DNA of 64,000 nucleotides from Propionicimonas paludicola (GCF_002563675.1 NZ_PDJC01000001.1:1302001-1366000); one strand, 5' to 3'. Shown: positions 1 through 8,425, numbered from the stretch's first letter. The notes: generated by a model not told the origin, from the sequence alone. Numbers and translations: made by a program.

Positions 1-524
1 CCCGTCCGCTGCCGCTGCGCCGGGATCCCGCGCTGCGGACCATGACCAGGGTCCTTCGCTCGCTGTTCTCACCCCGGCCGGTCCTCTCCGACGTCGCACA
101 GGCGCTCGACGTGGCCACCGAGATCCTGTCTTCCGCACTGCGACCGGATCGACGCCGATCGGGGCGTCGACGCAACCACGCCGAGCTGTATGCGGAATTC
201 GAACGGATCATTCATGAGCGCCTCGATGATCCGCGCTTGGACGTCGCCGGCCTCGCCGAACAGGAGGGGGTGTCGATCAGGACAGTGCACAACGTCTTCG
301 CCGAGCGTGGAACCACTCCGGCCGCCCATCTGCGGGAGGCTCGACTGGACCGTGGTCGGCATCTGCTGGCCACCACCCGGCTGCCGCTGTCGGACATCGC
401 GGTGCTCTGTGGCAGCGAGGACGCATCGGTCTTCACTCGCAGCTTCCGCAGGGAATGGGGACTGACCCCCAGCGAGTACCGGCGCCAGAACCAGGTTCGG
501 CCGGGTTCACACCCGAGCGAGTAG
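1..524 (+). CDS. AraC-family transcriptional regulator, C-terminal part (5' end outside window)
   Basis: The reading frame is open from base 3 with no stop before the first ATG at 42, so the gene very probably begins upstream and only about 173 codons are visible. The visible C-terminal ~100 residues form an AraC/XylS double helix-turn-helix: a first helix pair around the segment VAGLAEQEGVSIRTVHNVF and the family signature near the end (DIAVLCGSEDASVFTRSFRR, then GLTPSEYRR). The part upstream would be the AraC-binding-like sensor domain, so the ligand cannot be inferred. It converges with the two-component gene at 507, overlapping it tail to tail by 18 bases. AraC family membership is secure; the target genes are unknown. 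Confidence 0.85.
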   Translation, partial: RPLPLRRDPALRTMTRVLRSLFSPRPVLSDVAQALDVATEILSSALRPDRRRSGRRRNHAELYAEFERIIHERLDDPRLDVAGLAEQEGVSIRTVHNVFAERGTTPAAHLREARLDRGRHLLATTRLPLSDIAVLCGSEDASVFTRSFRREWGLTPSEYRRQNQVRPGSHPSE

Positions 525-2279
525 CTCGGTGCGGGAGCGCACACCCCGCTTACGCAGGATGGCGCTGACGTGCTTCTCCACGGTCTTGGCCGAGATGCCC
601 AGCCGGCTGGCGATCTGCTTGTCCGGCAGCCCTTGCTCGACCAGCTGGCGCACTTCGAGCTCGCGATCGGTCAGCCGCTCCCCGTCCATGATCGGAGCGC
701 CGCCGAGTTGGGCCAGCATCTCGCCGAAGACCAAGACGTCACCGCGGGCCACGCCGACCACGGCCCGGCCGAGGGTGGTGGCGTCCACGTCGGACTGGAC
801 GAAGCCGCGCACCCCGAAGGTGGCCCACTCCCGCAGCTCAGACTCCGGTGCGCCGGGGTCGACGATCCCGATCACTGCAGCTCCGGGAGCGGCTCGATGC
901 AGCCGGGACAGCCACTGTGCGGCCGAGCCGCTGCCCAGGCCGGTGCCGGCGAGCACGACATCGGGACGAAGCAGCCTGATGGCCTCGACGGCGGCGGCCG
1001 GCTCGTCCACCTCGGCGACCACCTGGACGCCGGGCTCGCTGGCATCCAGCAGCCGAACCAGACCGGCCCGCATGGCCGGAAGGTCATGGGCGACCACGAC
1101 CCGCAGCCGCGGGCTCTCCCCTGCGCCGCTGAGATCGGCTCGATACGGCAGATCGGCGCGGATCCGGGTGCCCCACCCGGGAGTGGAGTCGATCCGGACC
1201 CGTCCGCCGACCTGCGCGGCGCGGGTGACCAGCCCGGACAGCCCGACCCCCTTGTCGGCAACTGCGGCGGTATCGAACCCGCAGCCATCGTCCTCGATGA
1301 TCACTGCGATGCCGTCGGCGCCGTAGACCAGGCCCAGGCGCAGCATGGACGCCTTGGCGTGCTGGACGGCGTTGGCCAGCGACTCCTGGACGATCCGGAC
1401 CACCTGGGTCTCCACCTCTCGGCCCAGTGGCAGTGGGTCGCCGAACACCCGGAAGGTCGGGCTGAGCCCCGAGGTGGCTTGCACCCATTCCAGTTCGAGT
1501 TCGAGAGCCTGGTCGAGGGTGCGTCCGGAGAGCCCGGCCGGGCCCAGCCCCCAGACGGCGCGTCGGCCCTCGTTCATGGTCTCCTGGGCAGCTTGCTGGG
1601 CCTGGGTCAGCGCCGGCAGCGGATCCTCTCCCCTGCTGACCGCCGCATACGCCTGGCCGATCTGCAGAGCCACAGTGGCCAGACCGCGTCCGATGCTGTC
1701 GTGGACCTCGAGCATGGCCCGCTCACGCTCGGCGGCGATGGCGGCGGCCTTGGCCCGTTCCGAGGCCTCCTGGTGCAGCCGAGAGTTGGCGATGGCGATC
1801 GCCGCGTGGGTGGCGAAGCGCTGCAGGAGTTGGGCGTCGGCCGCATCGAAGCGCCGCTCGTCGGAGGCGGCGAAGACGATGCAGGCGCCGATCAGATCGG
1901 CGCGCAGCCGGATCGGCACCCCGATCACCCCACGATGGAAGCGTGGCTCGTCAGGGCCGATGTGGCCCTTGCCGATCTCTGAGTAGCGCTCGAAGATCAC
2001 CGGTTTCCCGGCTCTGGCGACGGCTCCGGTGCAGCCTTCCACCAGGGGGAAGACGGTACCGGTCTGGCAGCCCTCCTCCAGATCGATCTCCTTGCGATAG
2101 GTCTGGCTGGCCTGGTCGATCAGGCACAGCGAGCCACTCGTGCAGCCGAGCAGTTCCACTGCACTGCGCAGGATCCGTTCCAGCAGTCGCTGCAGCTGGA
2201 ACTCCCCGGCGAGGTCATTGGCGACCGCGGCCAGGGCGTCGTCCAAGGCCACTGGGGGCCGTGGGTCGGTGTGCGTCAT
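507..2279 (-). CDS. GAF sensor histidine kinase fused to a pseudo-receiver and LuxR DNA-binding domain
   Basis: A 590-residue soluble protein. In order: GAF domain (about 20-165), HisKA_3 dimerisation helix with phospho-acceptor H193 in EVHDSIGRGL, HATPase_c (N box QESLANAVQHA about 299-308, G box DDGCGF 330-335, GVGLSGL 344-350), a receiver-like domain (391-510) and a LuxR helix-turn-helix (about 525-590, LTDRELEVRQLVEQG). The receiver is degenerate: the acidic pair reads HD (398-399), the phospho-acceptor position after DVVL is A444-G445 instead of Asp, and the conserved Lys is replaced (GFVQSD). No membrane segment is seen, so GAF probably senses a cytoplasmic signal. GGAGGT lies 4-9 bases before the ATG. 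It follows the kinase/regulator pair upstream by 75 bases and may be co-transcribed with it. Confidence 0.9.
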   Translation of the reverse strand: MTHTDPRPPVALDDALAAVANDLAGEFQLQRLLERILRSAVELLGCTSGSLCLIDQASQTYRKEIDLEEGCQTGTVFPLVEGCTGAVARAGKPVIFERYSEIGKGHIGPDEPRFHRGVIGVPIRLRADLIGACIVFAASDERRFDAADAQLLQRFATHAAIAIANSRLHQEASERAKAAAIAAERERAMLEVHDSIGRGLATVALQIGQAYAAVSRGEDPLPALTQAQQAAQETMNEGRRAVWGLGPAGLSGRTLDQALELELEWVQATSGLSPTFRVFGDPLPLGREVETQVVRIVQESLANAVQHAKASMLRLGLVYGADGIAVIIEDDGCGFDTAAVADKGVGLSGLVTRAAQVGGRVRIDSTPGWGTRIRADLPYRADLSGAGESPRLRVVVAHDLPAMRAGLVRLLDASEPGVQVVAEVDEPAAAVEAIRLLRPDVVLAGTGLGSGSAAQWLSRLHRAAPGAAVIGIVDPGAPESELREWATFGVRGFVQSDVDATTLGRAVVGVARGDVLVFGEMLAQLGGAPIMDGERLTDRELEVRQLVEQGLPDKQIASRLGISAKTVEKHVSAILRKRGVRSRTELLARV

Positions 2280-2354
2280 TGCTACCTCCGCCGAGCTGCT
2301 TCCAGCCTAGGCGCGGGAACCAGCGGCTGACCAGGTGCGAAACCTTCGCCTCGG

Positions 2355-3002
2355 CTAGCGCTGCAGGTAGGCCAGGACGGCCAGCACCCGGCGGTGGTCG
2401 GCGGCGTCCTCGCTGAGGCCGAGCTTGGCGAACAGCGAAGTGACGTGCTTCTCCACCGCACCGGTGCCGATCACCAGCTTCTCGGCGATGCCGAAGTTGC
2501 TGTGTCCTTCGGCGATCAGGGCCAGCACCTCGCGTTCGCGGACGGTCAGGCCGGCCAGTGGGTCGGACGAGCCGGCCAGCAGCTTGCGGACCACCTCGGG
2601 ATCCAGCACGGTACCGCCGGCGGCGACCCGAGTGATGGCGTCGGCGAACTCGTCCAGCGAAGTGACCCGGTCCTTGAGCAGGTAGCCGACCCCGCCGCGG
2701 GCATCGGCCAGGAGCTCCCTGGCGTACACGGTCTCGACGTATTGGCTGAGCACCAGCACGGCCACCTCCGGCAGCTGTCGGCGCAGCTCGAGTGCGGCCT
2801 TGATCCCCTCGTCGCGGAAGGTCGGTGGCAGCCGGACGTCCAGGATGGCCAGTTGGGCCTTCTGGTCTGACGCGGCCTGCACTAACCGGCTGGCATCGCC
2901 TAGGGCCGCCACGCAGCGATGCCCGGCCTCGACAACGAGTCGGGCCAGGCCTTCGCGCAGCAGGACGGAGTCCTCAACCAGGATCACCCGCAGTTCGGTC
3001 AC
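2355..3002 (-). CDS. NarL/LuxR-family response regulator
   Basis: A 215-residue two-domain regulator. The receiver (1-125) has the full phosphorylation site: acidic pair E10-D11, phospho-acceptor D55 in LAILDVRLPP and K110 in GYLLKD. The LuxR-type helix-turn-helix occupies about 148-210 (GLTVREREVLALIAEGHSN, then VEKHVTSLFAKLGL). The start is GTG, and the last four bases of the upstream kinase gene overlap it (GTGA), so the two are translationally coupled and are surely cognate partners. The target promoters are not known. Confidence 0.93.
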   Translation of the reverse strand: MTELRVILVEDSVLLREGLARLVVEAGHRCVAALGDASRLVQAASDQKAQLAILDVRLPPTFRDEGIKAALELRRQLPEVAVLVLSQYVETVYARELLADARGGVGYLLKDRVTSLDEFADAITRVAAGGTVLDPEVVRKLLAGSSDPLAGLTVREREVLALIAEGHSNFGIAEKLVIGTGAVEKHVTSLFAKLGLSEDAADHRRVLAVLAYLQR

Positions 3003-4363
3003 GCCTCAGGATACGGCGCGGCTGCGCTGACGACGTCGGTCAGAGGCAGGACGACCGCCACTCGGGTCGGGCCACCGGGAGGGCTCTCCACGGTGAGCTC
3101 GCCCAACAACCCGCGGACCCGCTCGTCCAGCCCGGACAGGCCGTGGCCGGTGCGCAGTTCGGCACCACCGCGTCCGTCGTCGCTGACCGAGAGCAGGAGT
3201 CGCGACGGCAGCCCGGGACTGACCTCTGCCACCAGCTGAGCGGAGTCGGCACCGGCGTGCTTGGCGACGTTGGTGAGCAGTTCGGCCGCGATGAAGTAGA
3301 TGGCGCGGGCCACCTCAGGGCTCACTGCGGCGTCGATCGCCGGATCGAGACGAGCATGGGTCGACACCGGACTCTCTTCGGCCAGTGCCGCCAGAGCCGC
3401 GCGGAGACCACGGTCGGCCAGCAGTGGCGGAGCCACTCCGCGAGACAGTGCCCGGAGTTCGTCCAGTGCGGCCTTGGCCTGCAGCTGGGCCTGCTTGGCC
3501 ACTTCGACGGCTTGCTCGGCGTCGCCGGACGCGGCCCGCCGCTCGACGGTGGCCAGATCCATCTGCAGCCGGACCAGGCGTTGCTGCGGGCCGTCGTGCA
3601 GGTCACGCTCGAGGCGGCGCATCGCGGTGTCCTCGGCGTGGACTGCCGACTGGCGTCCGGCTGCTTCGGCGATGGCGCGCGCCCTCAGGTCGTCCGAGGG
3701 CCAGCGGCCGAGCATGGCCGCAGAGATCGTGTACTGCATCCGGGCCAAACCCTTGATCACCCAGGGCAGAGTGACGCCGAACAGGACGCCACCCACTGTG
3801 TAGACGCCGATCTCCACGGCGGACGAGCTCCAGCCCTGCAGGTACCACACGTGAGCGGCCAGCCAACCCGGCCAGTCCACTGCGGTCTCCCTGGCCGGCA
3901 GGAAGCCCTGCCAGAACCAATAGGTGAGGCCGCCGAAGGTCATGGCCCACCAGGTGATGGTGAGCGAGAAGGTGGTTGTGCTGACCACCAGGCTGACCAG
4001 CAGTCCGTGGAGGAGGTGGCTCCAATGATGCGGTGAGCGGAGCAGGGTCAGGCTGCGTCGCCAGGTCGACTGCCCCGTGGTGTCCGGCCAGACCGGCGGC
4101 TCGATGGCGGGCAGGCCGGTCCAGCCCAGGATCCCGCGTTCGGTGGCACCGAAGCCGCGGGCCAGGTGCAGTGCGAAGGCCATGATCGGGATCCCGGTAA
4201 CCAGAACGGCGAGGCTGAGGCCTACCGAGAAGACCGTCCACAGCACTGTGTAGGTCAGGAGGGAGGTGAAGAAGCTGGCCAGCAGGTAGCCGGTGGAGCC
4301 GCCCACACCGCGCCATGCGGAGCGGACGAGGTTGTCGTTGTTGGAAGGTCGGTCGTGACTCAT
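2999..4363 (-). CDS. membrane sensor histidine kinase (NarX/LiaS-like, HisKA_3)
   Basis: 454 residues. The N-terminal half has several hydrophobic segments (about 25-68, 118-155 and 183-208), like the actinobacterial multi-pass putative-sensor domain with little extracellular loop, which suggests sensing within the membrane or envelope. It is followed by HisKA_3 with H256 in LERDLHDGPQQR and a HATPase_c domain (AAELLTNVAKHAG, SDDGRGG, GHGLSGLDERV). The four-base overlap with the response regulator gene downstream shows they work together. The signal is unknown; cell-envelope stress is a common role for such pairs but is not shown here. Confidence 0.92.
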   Translation of the reverse strand: MSHDRPSNNDNLVRSAWRGVGGSTGYLLASFFTSLLTYTVLWTVFSVGLSLAVLVTGIPIMAFALHLARGFGATERGILGWTGLPAIEPPVWPDTTGQSTWRRSLTLLRSPHHWSHLLHGLLVSLVVSTTTFSLTITWWAMTFGGLTYWFWQGFLPARETAVDWPGWLAAHVWYLQGWSSSAVEIGVYTVGGVLFGVTLPWVIKGLARMQYTISAAMLGRWPSDDLRARAIAEAAGRQSAVHAEDTAMRRLERDLHDGPQQRLVRLQMDLATVERRAASGDAEQAVEVAKQAQLQAKAALDELRALSRGVAPPLLADRGLRAALAALAEESPVSTHARLDPAIDAAVSPEVARAIYFIAAELLTNVAKHAGADSAQLVAEVSPGLPSRLLLSVSDDGRGGAELRTGHGLSGLDERVRGLLGELTVESPPGGPTRVAVVLPLTDVVSAAAPYPEA

Positions 4364-4604
4364 CGGTCGGTCTCTCGTTCGGGATCGAGACCAACCTATT
4401 GGCCCGGAGGGACGCCTTGAAGCCCGTGCTCCCCCGAGTCTGTGGTGGGGTTATCCCCCGCCGTCAGGGTGGACGCGGCCGCCGACGGCCGGAGCGGATC
4501 CGGAGCTGGGCAGGACCACCCACCGATAGACTTGTCGCAGGCGTTGAGCGCGGGCCCCGATCCGGGTCTGCCCGTCCGGGAAACGCCCCGTGGGAGGCGG
4601 TTCG

Positions 4605-5282
4605 GTGGAGTCGGTTCAGACCAGCAAGGACGGCAGCATCCATGTCACGGACGAGCGGATCAACACTGCATCACACCTGGCCGGAGCCTGTTTCGCGGTG
4701 ATGGGCTCGGGACTACTGCTGGCCCAAGCCGGTGCCCAAGGAGATCCCTGGAAGATCGTGGGCCTGGCGATCTATGCGCTCTCGGTGATCGGCCTGTTCA
4801 CCTGCAGCGCGCTGCATCACGGACTGAACGGCAGCCCCCGGCTCAATGAGGTGTTGCGCACCCTGGATTACGACTCGGTCTTCCTGCTGATCGCCGGCTC
4901 GGTGACTCCCCTGGTCCTCGTCCACTTCCGGACGACCTACGGCTGGGCCGTGCTGGGCGGGTTCTGGGTGATCGCCGCCATCGGGATTGTGCTGCGCTCG
5001 GTATGGCGGCAGGTGCCGAAGTACCTCACCAACACCCTCTACATCGCTCTGGGCTGGATGACCGTCCTGCTCCTGGGTGCCGGAGTGAGCTTCCCTCCGG
5101 GTGCGCTGGCGCTGATGATCGCCACGGGCGTGGTCTACAGCGTGGGCTTCGTGATCTTCGTGATCGAGAAGCCGAACCCGTGGCCAGGAGTTTTCGGCTT
5201 CCATGAGTTGTGGCACGTGCTGGTGATCGTGGCCGCGCTGCTGCACTACCTGCTCCTCTATTTGTACGTGCTTCCCGCCTGA
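4605..5282 (+). CDS. hemolysin III / PAQR-like seven-TM membrane protein
   Basis: 225 residues from the chosen start. Seven hydrophobic helices carry the family signatures: CSALHHGL after TM2, LDYDSVFLLIAGS at TM3 and HELWHVLVIVAALLHY at the last TM, including the histidines thought to bind zinc. The family (YqfA/HlyIII, related to adiponectin receptors) is linked to lipid or zinc-dependent membrane hydrolase activity; haemolysis is a historical name. An in-frame GTG lies at 4590, but GGGAGG at 4592-4597 is well placed for the GTG at 4605, so I start there. It stands alone, divergent from the two-component genes. Confidence 0.9.
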   Translation: MESVQTSKDGSIHVTDERINTASHLAGACFAVMGSGLLLAQAGAQGDPWKIVGLAIYALSVIGLFTCSALHHGLNGSPRLNEVLRTLDYDSVFLLIAGSVTPLVLVHFRTTYGWAVLGGFWVIAAIGIVLRSVWRQVPKYLTNTLYIALGWMTVLLLGAGVSFPPGALALMIATGVVYSVGFVIFVIEKPNPWPGVFGFHELWHVLVIVAALLHYLLLYLYVLPA

Positions 5283-5877
5283 CGCTGGCCCGAGGTCGCC
5301 TCAGGTCAGCCCAGCCATTCCGAGTGAGCAGCGTGCCGCCACGCAATGGGTATCTCCGACTGGGGACTGATTCGCGGCGGCACCGCGCGCGCCGACCGGC
5401 CCGCAGGTGGAAATGAGCACCAGCCGTGCCGGAAGCCGGGAATTACGCTCAAAATAGGACTTCCGCGCGGGTGCGGCTAGTGTGGCAGATGTAGTGATCC
5501 TCGCAATTTCCCACAATTTGCCCCACCCCCACTGCCCGCCCAGAGGATAACTCCTAACCCGCCCCCATTCGGGATTGCCTGATTGTGTGCGGGCGGACGA
5601 TTGGTGCGCTCCAACGCGATACTGCCCCAACCGGCAGTCGGTCTGCGCTCCGAGCAGGACCCGATCCCGCACGAGACCCTGCGACCGGAGTCACCTTATG
5701 GAGCATTCCGGCTCGCAATCGCGAAAATGCAGGCCCATCACAAGCAACTATTGAGCAAATCCTCACAATTGAAACACGTGCTACGTTGGGCAGGACGGCC
5801 CGAAATTCGGGAAATTGCCGCTTCGGTGCATTGTGTCGCAGCAGCAGGTCAGTGCAATTGGATCAAGAGAGGCCATA
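5283..5877. other. 595-base region without a convincing gene, upstream of the surface cassette
   Basis: No frame here has coding character; the short frames run antisense to one another. The part from about 5430 to 5870 is visibly more AT-rich than the surroundings, with repeated CAATTT/ACAATT-type words, as expected of a regulatory leader. It contains the palindrome listed at 5800-5812 and ends in AAGAGAGG, the ribosome binding site of the next gene. I could not match it to a known riboswitch. Confidence 0.6.
5800..5812. promoter_or_regulatory. perfect 6-6 inverted repeat, possible operator
   Basis: CCCGAA-A-TTCGGG lies 65 bases before the ATG of the first surface-cassette gene. It is too short for a good terminator and sits in an AT-rich leader, so a regulator binding site is a reasonable guess. 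No binding protein can be named. Confidence 0.3.
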
Positions 5878-6357
5878 ATGGCCAACACAATCACGCGCGG
5901 CAGGAAGCGCCTCACAGTCTTCCTGGTGAGCATCCTCACCATCACCGGAGCCGGTGTCGCCTACGCGTACTGGACTTCGATCGGCAGCGGCGTCGGCTCG
6001 GCGACCACGGGCCAGAGCGTCGCGCTGACGATCACCAGCGAGACCGCGGTCGGCACTCTCTCCCCGGGAAGCGCCGGCCAGACCATCAACTTCTCGGTGA
6101 CCAACTCCGGTGAAGGCACCCAGTACCCCACTGCTGTCACCGTGGCGATCGCCGATGCCACCGGCACCGCTTGGGTGCCCACCGGCACCTGTCTCCTCGC
6201 GGACTACACCGCAACCATCAGCACCGCTCCGGTCGCGGGCGCCATCGCTCCCGGGGCAAGCGTGCCCGGTGTCGCGACGGTCACTCTGACCAACACCGGC
6301 GCCAACCAGGACGACTGCCAAGGCCAGGTAGTTCCGCTGTACTTCGTCGCCTCGTAA
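5878..6357 (+). CDS. small secreted surface protein with AYWT / GxGSA N-terminal motif
   Basis: 159 residues. Positively charged N-terminus and a hydrophobic signal segment (about 10-25) followed directly by AYAYWTSIGSGVGSATTGQ, a motif seen after the signal peptide of many small actinobacterial surface proteins and reminiscent of SipW-processed camelysin/TasA-type proteins. The rest is a beta-rich Thr/Ser/Ala-rich domain with two Cys (CLLADY and NQDDCQG) that may form a disulfide. AAGAGAGG ends 5 bases before the ATG. A larger frame from 5815 exists, but the ribosome site and signal peptide fix the start at 5878. First gene of a three-gene surface cassette; precise function unknown. Confidence 0.8.
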   Translation: MANTITRGRKRLTVFLVSILTITGAGVAYAYWTSIGSGVGSATTGQSVALTITSETAVGTLSPGSAGQTINFSVTNSGEGTQYPTAVTVAIADATGTAWVPTGTCLLADYTATISTAPVAGAIAPGASVPGVATVTLTNTGANQDDCQGQVVPLYFVAS

Positions 6358-6485
6358 GGCCTGAACGGATCGCGTCGCGACGTACTGCAGACACGCAGCA
6401 CGTCGCGGGGCGAAGCCGCCTTTGTCACCCCATTCCCGGAGCCCGCGCGCCATTGCCGCATCCGGCCAGCAGGAAGCTGCCCATC

Positions 6486-7790
6486 GTGGCCACATCACCC
6501 AAGCCGGTGACGAGCCTTCGCCGCCTGACACTCATGGCGGCCACCGGCCTGCTCATGACCGCTACCGCAGTATCGGCATCAGCCACCCCGGCGTCGGCAA
6601 GCTGGAGCGCAGCCGGCTCAGCGACAGCCAGCGGCCAGACCGCGACCCTCGCCGCGCCATCTGCCCCATCGGTCATCGAGGGTGAGCACTCGAGCGTTGC
6701 GCTGTCCTGGACTCGCGGCGGCACCGGCTTCGCGCCGACGGGGTACTACGTCATCCGCATGCACGGGAGCACCGCCAGCCCCGCCTGCCACAGTGGGCCC
6801 GACGCGCTGATCGCCGGCCTGAGCTGCATCGACACCGCACTGGTTCCGGGCTCCTCCACCTTCGTCGTGACCGCGGTGTACCGCTCCTGGACCGCGGCAG
6901 GCAGGCCCAGCCGCGAACTGCTGGTCTCCGGCGACGTCACCCCGCAGCCGGTCGCCAGCCCAGATCTTGGGGCCTCCCGCGACTACTCGGTCCTGGCCGG
7001 AACCGACGTCGTCAACACCGGCCAGTCCAGCATCAGCGGCGACCTCGGGGTGAGCCCGGGCGCCTCCGCAGATGGCCTCCTGGCGGATTCCGTGGCTGGA
7101 GAAATCCACCTCAACGACGCAAGCTCGCTGGCAGCGATGACCGCAGCACGCAGTGCTGCCCGGGATCTCGACGGGCGCAGCACGGGCAGCCACCTTCCGG
7201 CCCAGCTGGGTGGAGTCACCCTGACTCCCGGCAGCTACCACAGCGACGACGGGCTTCAGCTGACCGGAACCTTGACGCTGGACGCCGTCGGCGACGCGTC
7301 CGCGGTCTTCGTCCTCAGCTCTGACTCGACGCTCCAGACCGCAGCCGCAAGCAATGTGCACCTCGTCAACGGCGCCCAGGCGTCGAATGTCTTCTGGCGG
7401 GTGGCCGGCACTGTGCAGACCGGTTCAGACTCCGACCTGACGGGCACCATCCTGGCCAATGGTGCGATCACCCTGGGCCAGCGGACGACCCTGAGCGGCC
7501 GGGCACTGTCGCTGAGCTCAGTAAGCCTCTCTGCCGCCAACCTGATCGGCGTGGCTCCGCGCAGCCCGGCTGCCACCGACACCGAAGCGCCGTCCGCGTG
7601 GCCGAGCGGACCCGGTTCGTCCGCCTCCGAGGAGCCGAGCCCGACTCCGTCGGACACCACAGACCCATCCACCCCCACCGTTGGCCTCCTGCCGACGGCA
7701 GAGCCAACCACAGCCGAGCCGACCCCAGGCCCCACGCCGGTCATCACGCTCGCAAGTGTCGTCATGGCGATTGCGACACGCTCGTGGTGA
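6486..7790 (+). CDS. secreted DUF3494 (ice-binding-like) adhesin-type protein
   Basis: 434 residues. The GTG start has AGGAAG 9 bases upstream; the larger open frame from 6171 overlaps the previous gene and is not needed. Signal peptide about 1-37, then SASWSAAGSATASGQ, an echo of the motif in the preceding protein, then a fibronectin-like segment (SAPSVIEGEHSSVALSW...) and a DUF3494 domain from about 160 (LGASRDYSVLAGTDVVNTG, SGDLGVSPGASADG, VFWRVAGTVQTGS). DUF3494 forms a beta-helix known from ice-binding proteins and from adhesins. It ends in a Pro/Ser/Thr-rich stalk and then stops without a sorting signal; an LAFTG signal follows immediately in another frame. Confidence 0.85.
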   Translation: MATSPKPVTSLRRLTLMAATGLLMTATAVSASATPASASWSAAGSATASGQTATLAAPSAPSVIEGEHSSVALSWTRGGTGFAPTGYYVIRMHGSTASPACHSGPDALIAGLSCIDTALVPGSSTFVVTAVYRSWTAAGRPSRELLVSGDVTPQPVASPDLGASRDYSVLAGTDVVNTGQSSISGDLGVSPGASADGLLADSVAGEIHLNDASSLAAMTAARSAARDLDGRSTGSHLPAQLGGVTLTPGSYHSDDGLQLTGTLTLDAVGDASAVFVLSSDSTLQTAAASNVHLVNGAQASNVFWRVAGTVQTGSDSDLTGTILANGAITLGQRTTLSGRALSLSSVSLSAANLIGVAPRSPAATDTEAPSAWPSGPGSSASEEPSPTPSDTTDPSTPTVGLLPTAEPTTAEPTPGPTPVITLASVVMAIATRSW

Positions 7791-8371
7791 ACTGTGACCC
7801 GCTTGCGTTTACCGGGGTTGGAGGAAGCGTTGCGCTCCTGCTGATCATCGCCTTCGCATGCATCATCGGCGGTTCGGCCTTCCTGGTGATTCTCCGCCAG
7901 CGACGCAGGGCTGGCCGGGCAGTGCTTCTGATCGCTGTCTGTCTCCTGGTCGGAGGTACCGCGTTTCTGGCTCCGGCGACCCTCGCCCAGGCCGACTACT
8001 CCGACTGTGTGAACTCGAACAACTCCCTGACGGTCACTCAGACGTCCACCATGGACAACCTCGCACCGGGGGTTCCCCCGGTGCCGATTGCAGGACGCGT
8101 TCTGAACAACAGCAGCGAGGAGACCACGATCTTCATTGTCGAGGTCGAGATCACCTCGGTCACGCCCAGCCCTCGCGCGCCGGCACAGAGCTGCAACGCC
8201 AGTGACTACATCCTGATCAACCCGCGGATGCCGGTCCACCGGACGCTCAAGCCGCACGAGTCAGTGCGGTTCGCCGGCGCGTCCATCGGTCTGCGCAACA
8301 AGACCACCAACCAGGACGCCTGCAAGAACGCCACGATCCACCTGCTGTACACAGCCAACCCGACCGGCTGA
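7784..8371 (+). CDS. LAFTG-type sorting-signal segment fused in frame to a secreted domain (unusual architecture)
   Basis: About 195 residues if it starts at the tandem GTG codons 7784/7787, which overlap the stop of the DUF3494 gene. It begins CDPLAFTG, a hydrophobic helix and RQRRR: a complete class E-type cell-wall sorting signal, normally found at the C-terminus of a protein. It continues without a stop into a second hydrophobic signal-like helix ending LAPATLAQA and a beta-rich domain whose end (NQDACKNATIHLLY) resembles the first cassette protein (NQDDCQGQVVPLYF). An alternative start at GTG 7886 would give a plain secreted protein and leave the LAFTG segment as a frame-shifted tail of the DUF3494 gene. 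The exact start is unsettled. Confidence 0.6.
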   Translation: MVNCDPLAFTGVGGSVALLLIIAFACIIGGSAFLVILRQRRRAGRAVLLIAVCLLVGGTAFLAPATLAQADYSDCVNSNNSLTVTQTSTMDNLAPGVPPVPIAGRVLNNSSEETTIFIVEVEITSVTPSPRAPAQSCNASDYILINPRMPVHRTLKPHESVRFAGASIGLRNKTTNQDACKNATIHLLYTANPTG

Positions 8372-8385
8372 ACCGGTCGGGTTGG
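8355..8385 (+). terminator. strong hairpin at the end of the surface cassette
   Basis: Perfect 13-base-pair stem (CCAACCCGACCGG / CCGGTCGGGTTGG) with a 5-base loop that includes the stop codon of the preceding gene. No T-run follows, which is usual for GC-rich actinobacteria. It can also serve the convergent GPGG gene. Confidence 0.75.
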
Positions 8386-8425
8386 GATGTGTCACTGGCC
8401 TGGAGTCCAGGCGTGGGGCGGCAGA

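Noticed and set aside
570-1982. A 470-codon plus-strand frame opposite the hybrid kinase
   Set aside because: The composition (Gly/Asp/Gln-rich) and exact overlap with a clear multi-domain protein mark it as a shadow.
6171-6485. A longer N-terminus for the DUF3494 protein
   Set aside because: It would overlap the previous gene and add an Arg/His-rich non-secretory segment; the GTG at 6486 has a ribosome site and a signal peptide.
7741-7790. A classical slippery heptamer for programmed -1 frameshifting
   Set aside because: No X-XXY-YYZ-type heptamer is visible before the LAFTG frame, so programmed frameshifting is only one option for the frame break.
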